Below, one piece after another: positions 1 to 8,295 of a stretch of 64,000 nt of DNA. The DNA comes from Desulforhabdus amnigena. Its GTDB lineage: Bacteria; Desulfobacterota; Syntrophobacteria; Syntrophobacterales; Syntrophobacteraceae. The DNA lies in assembly GCF_027925305.1 (NCBI RefSeq), contig NZ_BSDR01000001.1, positions 1,825,001 through 1,889,000 of the forward strand, in the 5' to 3' direction. The notes beneath the pieces were generated by a model. It did no database searches. It saw nothing but the letters and a program-made list of their open reading frames with translations, and was not told the origin of the DNA. The translations under genes were made by a program, and so were the position numbers. Position 1 is the first letter of the stretch; each line of letters starts with the position of its first letter.

Positions 1-1201
1 ACCAGAGTTTTCCGAGAATTTGGCGAATGCCGAACATCTCCCCCAAAAGACTACCGACCACCACGAGGACCAGGGCCCAGAACAGTGCATTGATGCCCGC
101 CACTTGTCCGTTGGGGTCTTTGCCTCCCAAGGAAGGAGCGAGCAGCAGGCCCCCGGCGACGTATGCCGTTGCAATCCAGAAAATGGCCAACTGGAGATGC
201 CAAGTACGCACGAGGTTACTGGGAAGAATCCAGGAGAGATCGATGCCGTAAAAGTTTCCGGGATCGGCGCGGAAGTGAGCCGTCGCAGCGCCCACCAGCA
301 CCTGCGCCAAAAAGAGCAAAGAGACGATGACGAAATATTTGATTGTGGCCTTCTGGCTTTCCGTAGCCACCCCGGGAAGCAGGTGTGGATGAATGTGCAC
401 TCCTTCCCCATGGCCTTTCCAGCCCAGATAATCGAACCGGCCGAAAATAAAGAGCACCAGGGCCGTCGCGCCAAGAAGAGTAATGATGCTGAGGGCGCTC
501 CACAAAACGGCATCCCGTGTGAGAGTATTTCCAACCAGAGGGTCATATGGGAAGTTGTTGGTATAGGAATAGGACTTCCCCGGCCGGTCCGCCACGGAGG
601 CCCAGGCTGCCCAGGCAAAAAAAGCCGTGAGCTTCCGGATTTCCTCTTTGTCTTCGATATACTTCATGGGAAGGCCTCCACTGACGGTAGGTCCCGAGAA
701 GTAATCGGTCCATTTGCCGATCTGTTTCCGGTATGAAGCCACCTCTGGCTCCGAAAAAATCAGCGTTTTGGTCTTGGGATCATAGCGGTTGGTTTTCAGA
801 AGATTTTTTACTTCCGCTCCGAGCGCTTCCTTTTCGGTATCTGAAAGGGAGGCCGCATCCCTTTTGAAAAGTTTTTGAGCCAGGCTGTCACGTGCATCAA
901 CACCCAGAGTGTGGAGATATTCCGCCGAGAAATCGGGCCCGAGATAGGCTCCATGCCCCCAAATGGTGCCATTTTCCATGAGGCCGTACTTTAGAAAGAC
1001 CTCCTGCCCTTCTGAAATGTCCCTACCGGTGAAAACCATTTCGCCCGATGGCGATACGATTCCCTCGGGAATGGGTGGCGCATCCCGGTAAGCTGTTGCA
1101 GAAATGTAGATCAGGATGGACATGCCAATCACGATGGTCCAGAAAACGCCATGCCGCCACCGGGGTGAAAGGGTTTGAAATGAGCTTTTTTTCAATTCCA
1201 T
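1..1201 (-). CDS. norZ: Quinol-dependent nitric oxide reductase (qNor), N-terminal part, cut by window edge
   Basis: About 400 N-terminal codons of a single-subunit, quinol-oxidising nitric oxide reductase, a membrane enzyme that reduces NO to N2O. A first membrane segment lies near residues 19-37. It is followed by a long periplasmic domain with a GHGAYLGPDF motif (about 82-91) and an SYSYTNNFP stretch near 200, both typical of the qNor N-terminal extension. More hydrophobic helices follow, including WHLQLAIFW, where the family places a haem-ligand histidine. The ATG at 1201 is preceded by a GGAAGG ribosome binding site. The catalytic core continues off the left edge, so completeness cannot be judged. 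In an anaerobe the likely role is NO detoxification (inference). Confidence 0.88.
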   Translation of the reverse strand, partial: MELKKSSFQTLSPRWRHGVFWTIVIGMSILIYISATAYRDAPPIPEGIVSPSGEMVFTGRDISEGQEVFLKYGLMENGTIWGHGAYLGPDFSAEYLHTLGVDARDSLAQKLFKRDAASLSDTEKEALGAEVKNLLKTNRYDPKTKTLIFSEPEVASYRKQIGKWTDYFSGPTVSGGLPMKYIEDKEEIRKLTAFFAWAAWASVADRPGKSYSYTNNFPYDPLVGNTLTRDAVLWSALSIITLLGATALVLFIFGRFDYLGWKGHGEGVHIHPHLLPGVATESQKATIKYFVIVSLLFLAQVLVGAATAHFRADPGNFYGIDLSWILPSNLVRTWHLQLAIFWIATAYVAGGLLLAPSLGGKDPNGQVAGINALFWALVLVVVGSLLGEMFGIRQILGKLW

Positions 1202-1692
1202 TTCGATCCTTCCTTTCTTTTATGTGAGCATGTATTGACAATGAGAGATTTGAATCAAAACCATCCCTACTCAGACAAACCGGCTTGCAAGGTCCTCTCT
1301 TAGGCTCCTCCTTTTCCAATCGTGTCGTTGAAATGGCAATCTATTGCTTTTTGTGGCGATTTTCAAAAAATCGTCCCCTCGGATCAAGGACGCATTGATA
1401 AGCATTTTGAGGATAAGAACCGTATTCGATCGAAGAGGAGGGGGAGATCATCTTACAACATGATGAATATATATACCACCGGCATGCACACGATTGCAAA
1501 TGCCCTTGAACTCCATAGGAACCACAGAGACACGGAGGGCATAGAGAAAGACTCTCAAATGAAATCCTTGTGTTCTCCGTGTCTCTGTGGTCGATGTGAC
1601 AATGTCGCATTGTATATCCCCCTCTACCTGAGAGGGACATAACGAAGCGTGCATGAAGGTTTTTTCTATAAAACGGGGAATCCTGGAAGGAA
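1202..1692. other. Intergenic stretch between norZ and thiD
   Basis: No credible gene lies here; the short open frames lack a ribosome binding site and family features. The only clear structure is the inverted repeat at 1521-1591. Confidence 0.6.
1521..1591. repeat. Inverted repeat of the ACCACAGAGACACGGAG family
   Basis: ACCACAGAGACACGGAG at 1521-1537 is matched by its perfect reverse complement at 1575-1591, 17 bp per arm, around a 37 nt loop. Relatives occur at 5103-5129 and 19045-19128, always between genes, so this is an interspersed repeat family. Confidence 0.85.
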
Positions 1693-2511
1693 TCAGTGAA
1701 AATGCCAGCCAGCCAGTCTGTAAAGTTCATAAAAATGATGGACCGGGCCATGCCCCTTGCCGAGGGGCAGCCCCTGGCGGATAGCTCCCGTTATGTAGGA
1801 TTTGGCCTGGGCCACGGCTTCTTCCACTGCAAGCCCGCGAGCCAGTCCTGCAGCGATGGCGGAAGCAAATGTACAGCCCGTTCCATGAGTGTGAGGGGTA
1901 TCGTAACGGACATTGGAGTATTCACGAAAGTTCGTCCCATCGAAAAGCAGGTCCATGGGAGTTCCGGCCAAATGCCCCCCCTTGATCAAGACATAGCGCG
2001 GACCGAAGGATTTGATGCGCTTTGCAGCCTCTTTCATATCCTCCCGGTTGGTGACCTCCGCACCGATCAGAACTCCCGCCTCGTGCAGATTGGGCGTCAC
2101 CACCAAAGCCAGGGGAAAAAGCTCCCGCACCAATGTTTCGATGGCTTCCCGCCGCAAGAGGGCATCCCCGCTTTTGGCCACCATCACGGGGTCCACTACA
2201 AGGTTTGCGCCGATCTGCAATGCTTCGATATCTTTCGCCACCCTGGAAATAATGCCCGCATTGGACAACATTCCCGTTTTGACGGCATCCACTCCGATAT
2301 CCGTCACGACCGCGTGAATCTGGGATGAAACAAAAGCCGGGTCCAATTCCACGACACCATGAACCCCCACGGTATTTTGAGCCGTGAGGGCCGTGATGGC
2401 GCTCATCCCAAAGACCCCGAGGGCCGAAAATGTCTTGAGGTCTGCTTGAATGCCGGCCCCTCCCCCCGAGTCGGAACCCGCTATGGTCAATGCACGAGGA
2501 ATCTTTGTCAT
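1693..2511 (-). CDS. thiD: Hydroxymethylpyrimidine/phosphomethylpyrimidine kinase
   Basis: Phosphorylates HMP and HMP-P to HMP-PP, the pyrimidine half of thiamine. The N-terminus carries the ThiD substrate loop (AGSDSGGGAGIQADLKT), and the C-terminal region has the ribokinase-family anion hole THGTGCTFASAIAAG. I chose the ATG at 2511 (MTKIPRA) because a GAAGAG element precedes it; an in-frame ATG at 2529 would add six residues. About 270 residues is the normal size. No fused ThiE domain is seen. It lies 109 bp downstream of thiL on the same strand, so the two thiamine genes are probably co-transcribed. Confidence 0.95.
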   Translation of the reverse strand: MTKIPRALTIAGSDSGGGAGIQADLKTFSALGVFGMSAITALTAQNTVGVHGVVELDPAFVSSQIHAVVTDIGVDAVKTGMLSNAGIISRVAKDIEALQIGANLVVDPVMVAKSGDALLRREAIETLVRELFPLALVVTPNLHEAGVLIGAEVTNREDMKEAAKRIKSFGPRYVLIKGGHLAGTPMDLLFDGTNFREYSNVRYDTPHTHGTGCTFASAIAAGLARGLAVEEAVAQAKSYITGAIRQGLPLGKGHGPVHHFYELYRLAGWHFH

Positions 2512-2620
2512 ATTCAACTCTTCTTTCATCTGTTCATCCGAACTGAAATCTCTGGATATTCGGCAAGATCTGGAGGCTCATTTCCGCTCGACTGTCAACT
2601 GCACGGCAATTCCAACGCCG

Positions 2621-3646
2621 TCAACTCCCCGAAAAATGGTCCCATCCTCTTGAACCACCGGCATACAAGACGGTTTTGCCGTCAGCATGCCGCACCTGCA
2701 CTCCCGACATCTCTTCGACGATCCGCCCTATGACATGAGAGGGTGTTCCCATTTCATCCGCCAACGTCCTTTGGATTTCCGGCACAGACGTTTCAGGTGC
2801 GGTGAACAAGAGCTCATAATCCTCACCGCCCGTCAAGGCCCACGTCGAAGCATCCTGCCCTGCTCTCTCCGCCACTTCCTTACATGCGGCGCTGATGGGC
2901 AAATTCTCAACCCAGATCTCCCCTCCCACCCGACTGGCCCCACAGATATGCTGAAGATCGCTCACGAGACCATCGCTCACATCGGCCATGGCATGTACAC
3001 AACCGAGCCGTGCCAGCGCCTGCCCTTCTTTGAGGCGGGGTTGGGGCATGAGATGTTTTTCTATCACAGTCCGGCGGGCAGAATCCGAAATCGACCATTC
3101 GGGATGACCGATGAGTTCCAAACCGGCCCTGGAATCTCCCAAGGACCCGGTGACCAGGACCAAATCCCCAAGGCGGGCCCCTTTTCTCAAAATCATCCTT
3201 TCTGGAGCCACACTCCCCATCAGACAAAGATCGATCACAATTTCCGAATGAATTTTGCTAAGATTTCCACCGACTATGGATCCCCCGGCAAGCCGAATCT
3301 GCTCCCCCATTCCCTGGTACAGACCGTCGACAAAATCAACATCCGTATCGGGCGGGAGGGCGAGCGAGACCAGGGCCCACAGGGGAGTTCCTCCCATGGC
3401 TGCGATATCGCTCACATTGATGGCAACGACTTTCCGGCCCAACTGATAAGGTGTGGTGGTGGTTCGCAAGAAATGCACATTCTCGACCTGAACATCACAG
3501 GTAGCCAAAAAGTAGTCAGGCCCGGAGCCTCGAAGCACCGCCACATCATCGCCTATCCCCACGACCACATCGGGGGGCGGCTGGGGCAGGGAACCGGCGA
3601 TGCGTCCGATCAAACCGAATTCCCCCAAGTCACGTACTCGCATCAT
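2621..3646 (-). CDS. thiL: Thiamine-monophosphate kinase
   Basis: ATP-dependent phosphorylation of thiamine monophosphate to thiamine pyrophosphate, the last step of the pathway. The protein has 341 residues, the usual length. It shows the family's GIGDDVAVL motif near residue 30, the metal-binding NVSDIAAMGG (about 77-86), and a later AMADVSDGLVSDL segment. The start ATG at 3646 has a GGAG box upstream. It sits just upstream of thiD, so the pair covers HMP activation and the final TPP step. No TPP riboswitch was recognised upstream. Confidence 0.95.
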   Translation of the reverse strand: MMRVRDLGEFGLIGRIAGSLPQPPPDVVVGIGDDVAVLRGSGPDYFLATCDVQVENVHFLRTTTTPYQLGRKVVAINVSDIAAMGGTPLWALVSLALPPDTDVDFVDGLYQGMGEQIRLAGGSIVGGNLSKIHSEIVIDLCLMGSVAPERMILRKGARLGDLVLVTGSLGDSRAGLELIGHPEWSISDSARRTVIEKHLMPQPRLKEGQALARLGCVHAMADVSDGLVSDLQHICGASRVGGEIWVENLPISAACKEVAERAGQDASTWALTGGEDYELLFTAPETSVPEIQRTLADEMGTPSHVIGRIVEEMSGVQVRHADGKTVLYAGGSRGWDHFSGS

Positions 3647-3871
3647 TCAGACTCCGTTCTTCAGCTGATAAATTCTTGCTCTCGGCAGACGCTCGACCCT
3701 CGTTGAGGACTCGAGTATCCCCATAAAAAAATAATCATATCGCACTTGGAATCTTCATGGGAGAGATATCTACAAGAAAGTGGCATAAAATCGGATTCGG
3801 AAGGGACCTTTGAAGGGTGGCCGACGAAAAAACCAGAGCGATCGTTTGATCGCCCTGGTCATCATCGTGTC

Positions 3872-5041
3872 TCATCCCATCTTGAGCGAGTAGCTCTTGT
3901 CGATTTTCAAACCTTCTATATCGGTAGTCTTTTCGCCTCGAGAGGCCTTGATCTGGTCAATGCCGCGCTTGACCATGGCTCTCTTGGAAGCATACGCATA
4001 AGCGGTTTCTTCAGTGATCACACCCTTTTCATAAAGGCCCGTGATGCAGTCATCGAAATTCATCCACCCGAAAGGCTTTGCCTGCTGCATCATTTCGTAG
4101 AAGGTCTTCCCCTCCGACTCCCCCTGCACGACGGCTTCTTTGACCCGCAGATTGGTCCCCATTATTTCCAGGGCCGCCACACGCCCTCCACCAATTTTCG
4201 GCAGCAGCCTCTGGGAAACGACCCAGCGTAGAGTGTCCGCCAGTCGAATGCGGATGAGGCGCTCTTCTTCCAGTTCGAACATACCCACTATGCGGTTGAT
4301 CGTTTGCCCCGCATCCACGGTATGCAGGGTGCTGAGAACCAGGTGGCCCGTTTCTGCGGCGCTCAATCCTATTTCCACCGTTTCCCTGTCCCGCATTTCC
4401 CCCACGAGAATCACTTTGGGCGCCTGGCGAAGCGCCGCCCGCAAGCCATTGGCAAAAGAATCGAAGTCTATTCCCAGTTCACGCTGATTGAAAGTAGCCT
4501 TCAGTTGGGGATGCACAAATTCTACAGGGTCCTCCAACGTGATGACATGGACGGCCTTTTTTTGATTGATTTCATTTAAAACCGCCGCGAGCGTCGTCGA
4601 TTTACCGCTGCCAGTGGCACCGGTGATGAATATGATCCCGTATTTTTGGTCGGCCACTTCTTTGAACACGGGCGGCAGCTTCAGATCTTCAAGAGAGGGC
4701 ACCTTGGTGGGCAACTGACGCATCACAATGGAGTATGTTCCACGCTGGGAAAAGATATTCACACGGAATCGCGCCCGTCCCTGCAGATGGTAAGAAAGGT
4801 CACAAGAACCGTGTTTCAAGAGATGTTGAACGCTGCGGCGGTCGCCTCCCGCAAGATTCAGTGCGAGCATTTCCGTATGGTAGGGGGTCAGCTTCTCAAT
4901 GCCCAGGTTTCGGCAAACCACCTTGAGTTGACCATCCACTTCCGCCTGAAGCGGCTTTCCCACCGTGAAATTGATATCCGAGGCTTGAGGGTTCTCCTCC
5001 AAAATGCGACTGAGCAAATAGTCCAGTTCCGGTCGTCTCAC
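3872..5041 (-). CDS. pilT: PilT/PilU-type pilus retraction ATPase (first of two)
   Basis: A hexameric cytoplasmic ATPase of the type IV pilus retraction family, 389 residues. Visible motifs are Walker A GATGSGKST (141-149), an Asp box in ITLEDPVEFVH, and the Walker B/His-box stretch LVGEMRDRETVEIGLSAAE followed by TGHLVLSTLHT. The start appears to be GTG at 5041 with AAGGG upstream. A second family member lies directly upstream at 5154-6236. The longer C-terminal tail and divergent N-terminus could make this the PilU-like partner (inference). No pilB, pilC or pilin gene is in the window. Confidence 0.9.
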   Translation of the reverse strand: MRRPELDYLLSRILEENPQASDINFTVGKPLQAEVDGQLKVVCRNLGIEKLTPYHTEMLALNLAGGDRRSVQHLLKHGSCDLSYHLQGRARFRVNIFSQRGTYSIVMRQLPTKVPSLEDLKLPPVFKEVADQKYGIIFITGATGSGKSTTLAAVLNEINQKKAVHVITLEDPVEFVHPQLKATFNQRELGIDFDSFANGLRAALRQAPKVILVGEMRDRETVEIGLSAAETGHLVLSTLHTVDAGQTINRIVGMFELEEERLIRIRLADTLRWVVSQRLLPKIGGGRVAALEIMGTNLRVKEAVVQGESEGKTFYEMMQQAKPFGWMNFDDCITGLYEKGVITEETAYAYASKRAMVKRGIDQIKASRGEKTTDIEGLKIDKSYSLKMG

Positions 5042-5102
5042 TTGTTTTCCCTTCTAAACCTCATGATCCGGTAGAACACCAAGATTTCATTTGAAAGTCT
5101 TT

Positions 5103-5129
5103 CTCTGTGCCCTCTGTGTCTCCGTGGTT
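5103..5129. repeat. Copy of the CTCTGTGTCTCCGTGGT repeat
   Basis: A single arm reading CTCTGTGTCTCCGTGGTT, related to the repeat arms at 1575-1591 and 19099-19128. It occupies the gap between the two pilT genes. Confidence 0.7.
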
Positions 5130-5153
5130 CAGATGAAATCCGACAATGTCAAG

Positions 5154-6236
5154 TTAGATCTCAGTAAAATCCAGAGGCGGCTCTGTGAGATAGGACTTGA
5201 ATTTTTCCTTGTCCACACACTTCATGTATGCCTCATCCGGGCTGATCCTTCCCGCTTTGAGCTGAGCGGCAATGCCGTCGTCGAGGGTCTGCATTCCGTA
5301 TTTTTTTCCCGTCTGCATGGCCGAAATGATCTGATGGGTTTTAGACTCACGAATCATGGCCCGCACGGCATGGGTGGCAATGAGAATTTCCAGCACGGCG
5401 CAGCGCCCCTTCACATCGGCCCGCTTGAAAAGCGCCTGGGATATGACCGCTCGAAGCCCATCGGCCAGGGTCGAACGCACCTGGGCCTGCTCGCCTGGGG
5501 GAAAGACCTCGATGATACGATCCACCGTCTTGGCGGCGCCGGTGGTATGGAGTGTCGAAAAAACGAGATGTCCCGTAGCCGCAGCTTCCATGGCCAGTCG
5601 TATCGTTTCCAGGTCCCGCATTTCACCGACGAGGATGATATCCGGATCTTCACGAAGGGCCGCACGGAGGGCCGCCGAAAAGGAACGGGTGTGAGTGTTC
5701 AATTCCCGATGATTGACCACGCAATTCTTGCTCGTGTGAACGAATTCGATGGGGTCTTCAACGGTGATGATATGATCCTTGCGCTTTCTGTTGGCTTCAT
5801 CGATGATGGCGGCAAGAGTGGTCGATTTGCCGCTGCCGGTAGGACCCGTAACCAGAACCAATCCTCGGGGAAGCATGGAGAGGCGGCTCACTACGGGGGG
5901 AAGTCCCAATTGTTCCACGGAGAGAATCTCACTGGGAATTTCACGGAAAACCGCTCCAATTCCATTTTTCTGCATGAAATAATTGGCGCGGTAACGGGCC
6001 AGTCCCGTAATCTCATATGAAAAATCCAAATCACCCGTTTCTTCGAAAATCTTGATCTTGTCTTCCGGCGTGATCTCATAAAGCATGGCGCGCAGTTCAT
6101 CATCGTCCAACACCTTGAACTTGACCCGCTCCAAGTCTCCCCTGATTCGCAATACGGGCTGCTGCCCCGAAACCAAATGCAGGTCCGAGGCCTTCTGTTC
6201 GTTCATCAATTTGAAAAACGCATCAATTCTCGCCAT
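5154..6236 (-). CDS. pilT: Type IV pilus twitching motility ATPase PilT
   Basis: 360 residues, the typical PilT length. Walker A is GPTGSGKST (131-139). ITVEDPIEFVH is the Asp box, and LVGEMRDLETIRLAMEAA with TGHLVFSTLHT forms the Walker B and His boxes characteristic of PilT retraction motors. The N-terminal ASDLHLVSG segment matches the PAS-like domain of the family. The ATG at 6236 follows an AAAGGGG box. The gene lies 112 bp upstream of the other pilT, and the gap holds a repeat arm. It is more canonical than its neighbour and is the likelier true PilT. Confidence 0.93.
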   Translation of the reverse strand: MARIDAFFKLMNEQKASDLHLVSGQQPVLRIRGDLERVKFKVLDDDELRAMLYEITPEDKIKIFEETGDLDFSYEITGLARYRANYFMQKNGIGAVFREIPSEILSVEQLGLPPVVSRLSMLPRGLVLVTGPTGSGKSTTLAAIIDEANRKRKDHIITVEDPIEFVHTSKNCVVNHRELNTHTRSFSAALRAALREDPDIILVGEMRDLETIRLAMEAAATGHLVFSTLHTTGAAKTVDRIIEVFPPGEQAQVRSTLADGLRAVISQALFKRADVKGRCAVLEILIATHAVRAMIRESKTHQIISAMQTGKKYGMQTLDDGIAAQLKAGRISPDEAYMKCVDKEKFKSYLTEPPLDFTEI

Positions 6237-6271
6237 AGAGCCCCTTTCGGCTGAAAATCCGGTCTTCTACT

Positions 6272-7204
6272 TTAAAATTCCAGAGAGATCCAGTGCCTGT
6301 GCCGCTCATCCAACCGTTTCAGGCCTTCCCGTTGAGCCAATTTCAAAGCTTCTTCGAATTCTTCCGCAGTGATGGTCCTCCCTATGTCAGGCATACCCAC
6401 GGCCTCTCCGCAAGGGTAATACTGGCTCATGATATTCACATAAGTGTCAATGGAAATCTCCCTGGCGATGAAATGCAGAACAGAGGCGGTGCCGGCAAGC
6501 CCCCCCGGCATGACGAGGTGACGGACCAACAGCCCTCTTTCAGCAATCCCACGGGAATCCAATTGAAGATCCCCCACCTGACGATGCATTTCCCGCAAGG
6601 CTTCCCTGGCTCGATGCGGGTAGTCAGGGGCGTTGCTCAGTCTTTTGGAGACCTCCGGATCCCAAAATTTGAAATCCGGCATGTAAATATCCACTATGCC
6701 GTCCAGGAGTTTCAAAGCGGAGACACGATCGTATCCCCCGGTGTTGTAGACCAGAGGGATGCGAAGACCTCTTTCGATAGCAGGGGGCAGAGCTTCAAGG
6801 ATCTGAGGAATCACATGTGAAGGAGTCACAATGTTGATGTTGTGACATCCTCCTTCCTGAAGGGAAACCATCATATCAGCCAGTTCATCCGGTTTCACGG
6901 GACGCCCCTCGCCCCCATGGCTGATTTCGTAATTCTGGCAAAACACACAACCCAGGTTGCAGTAGGAAATAAAAATAGTCCCGGACCCTCTTCTTCCTAC
7001 CAGCGGTTTTTCTTCTCCAAAGTGGGGTCCGTAACTTGCCACAATGGCATACCGCCCTGTTCGGCAATAGCCTGTTTCACCCTTCATACGGTTAACACGG
7101 CAGAGCCGTGGACATAGAGTGCACTTGGTCATCCACTGAAGGCTTCGGTGAATGCTCTCGCTCAAACGCCCGTTCCGGTAAGCTTCCAGGTATGCGGCCG
7201 GCAT
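6272..7204 (-). CDS. Radical SAM protein, PflA-like (COG1313 type)
   Basis: 310 residues with a radical SAM cluster motif in FISYCNLGCVFCQNYEIS, where CNLGCVFC supplies CxxxCxxC. A second cysteine set near the N-terminus (CTLCPRLCRVNR, then GYCRTG) resembles the extra Cys-rich segment of pyruvate formate-lyase activase-like proteins of the PflX/COG1313 group. These proteins make a 5'-deoxyadenosyl radical; the substrate of this one is unknown. No glycyl radical enzyme gene is nearby. The start ATG at 7204 has GGAAGAG upstream. It runs with the pilT genes but need not be related to them. Confidence 0.85.
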   Translation of the reverse strand: MPAAYLEAYRNGRLSESIHRSLQWMTKCTLCPRLCRVNRMKGETGYCRTGRYAIVASYGPHFGEEKPLVGRRGSGTIFISYCNLGCVFCQNYEISHGGEGRPVKPDELADMMVSLQEGGCHNINIVTPSHVIPQILEALPPAIERGLRIPLVYNTGGYDRVSALKLLDGIVDIYMPDFKFWDPEVSKRLSNAPDYPHRAREALREMHRQVGDLQLDSRGIAERGLLVRHLVMPGGLAGTASVLHFIAREISIDTYVNIMSQYYPCGEAVGMPDIGRTITAEEFEEALKLAQREGLKRLDERHRHWISLEF

Positions 7205-7280
7205 GATCTCTTCCTTTTTATGCTGACAATGGGCTCAAAATGGAAAACCACATTCGGCAGGCTTGAAATTCTTTTGTCTT

Positions 7281-7916
7281 CTAACCAGCCTCCTTGGAGA
7301 GAATGACCACATCGATCTTCCCTTCCAGCTTCTTTTTGAACCGAACCGCATCCTCTTCTGAACCCACGATGGCACCATAATGCATGGGAATGGCCAATTG
7401 GGGGCGGATCGCCAGGGCGGCTTGAACCGCTTCATCCGCTGTCATCACGTAAGTTCCGGAAACGGGCAGAAAAGCCACATCCACCTGCAAGTCTTTCATT
7501 TCCGGAATAAAATCCGTATCCCCCGCATGATAGTAACGAATCCCATCCAGAGAGATCACAAAGGAGAGCATCCCCGCTTTCTTGGGGTGAAAGTTCTTGT
7601 TGATGTTGTATGCCGCTCCCACTTCAATATCCGCACCCGCCACACTTAATCGGTCACCTGGGGTGACAACTTTAATGTCGCCCGTGAGTTTTCCGGCTGA
7701 TGCTGCATTCGTAACGATGACTGTGTCCGCCTTTTGAATCCGGGCGAGATCTTCAGGGGAACAATGATCGAAATGTTCATGGCTTATGAGAACCAGATCC
7801 GCAGGAACCGCCTGTGAGATCTGAAAAGGATCGAAATAGACCGTGATGCTGCCATCCAGACGGATGGTATCATGCCCCAACCAATGGATCTTTCTTATGA
7901 TTTCATCTCTTTTCAT
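7281..7916 (-). CDS. MBL-fold metal-dependent hydrolase (UlaG-like)
   Basis: About 211 residues of a metallo-beta-lactamase-fold hydrolase. The metal-binding motif is SHEHFDHCSPED, with later AGDTDFIPEM and IPMHYG motifs typical of the UlaG/L-ascorbate lactonase-like branch. I prefer the ATG at 7916 (MKRDEII), which has AAAGGGAG at good distance; the open frame extends to 8015, but the extra 33 residues lack family features. The substrate cannot be told from sequence. Confidence 0.85.
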   Translation of the reverse strand: MKRDEIIRKIHWLGHDTIRLDGSITVYFDPFQISQAVPADLVLISHEHFDHCSPEDLARIQKADTVIVTNAASAGKLTGDIKVVTPGDRLSVAGADIEVGAAYNINKNFHPKKAGMLSFVISLDGIRYYHAGDTDFIPEMKDLQVDVAFLPVSGTYVMTADEAVQAALAIRPQLAIPMHYGAIVGSEEDAVRFKKKLEGKIDVVILSKEAG

Positions 7917-8295
7917 GAAATTCTCCCTTTTTGAATGCACGCTCTTTGAATCAACATCGTCTACTCCTTGCTCGTCTCGAATCCCGGCAAGCCCCAAGTT
8001 TTGGAACGATCCCAATGAAGCGAGACCCGACCCATTGTATCGAAAAAATAGGGCTCAAGCCGAAACTGTCGAACAAGCAACAAACAGGCCTGAACATCTT
8101 TTTATGTACTCCCTATTGCCGTTCCGTTTTCCTTTGAGTTAATCTGTTTTCATGAGCAGGTAAGAAGAAAAAATGGTCGAGGCTTCCCCGCCATGACCCG
8201 CTATATCCCGCACGATTGAGAAAATGTATACCTACATTTTTTAATACGATAATGACAAAAATGGTGGAGTCGACCCAAATGAAGGACCAAGGCAG
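7917..8295. other. Intergenic stretch with no recognised feature
   Basis: Between the divergent MBL hydrolase and helicase genes. It must hold both promoters, but no convincing -35/-10 pair, repeat or RNA was identified. Confidence 0.4.
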
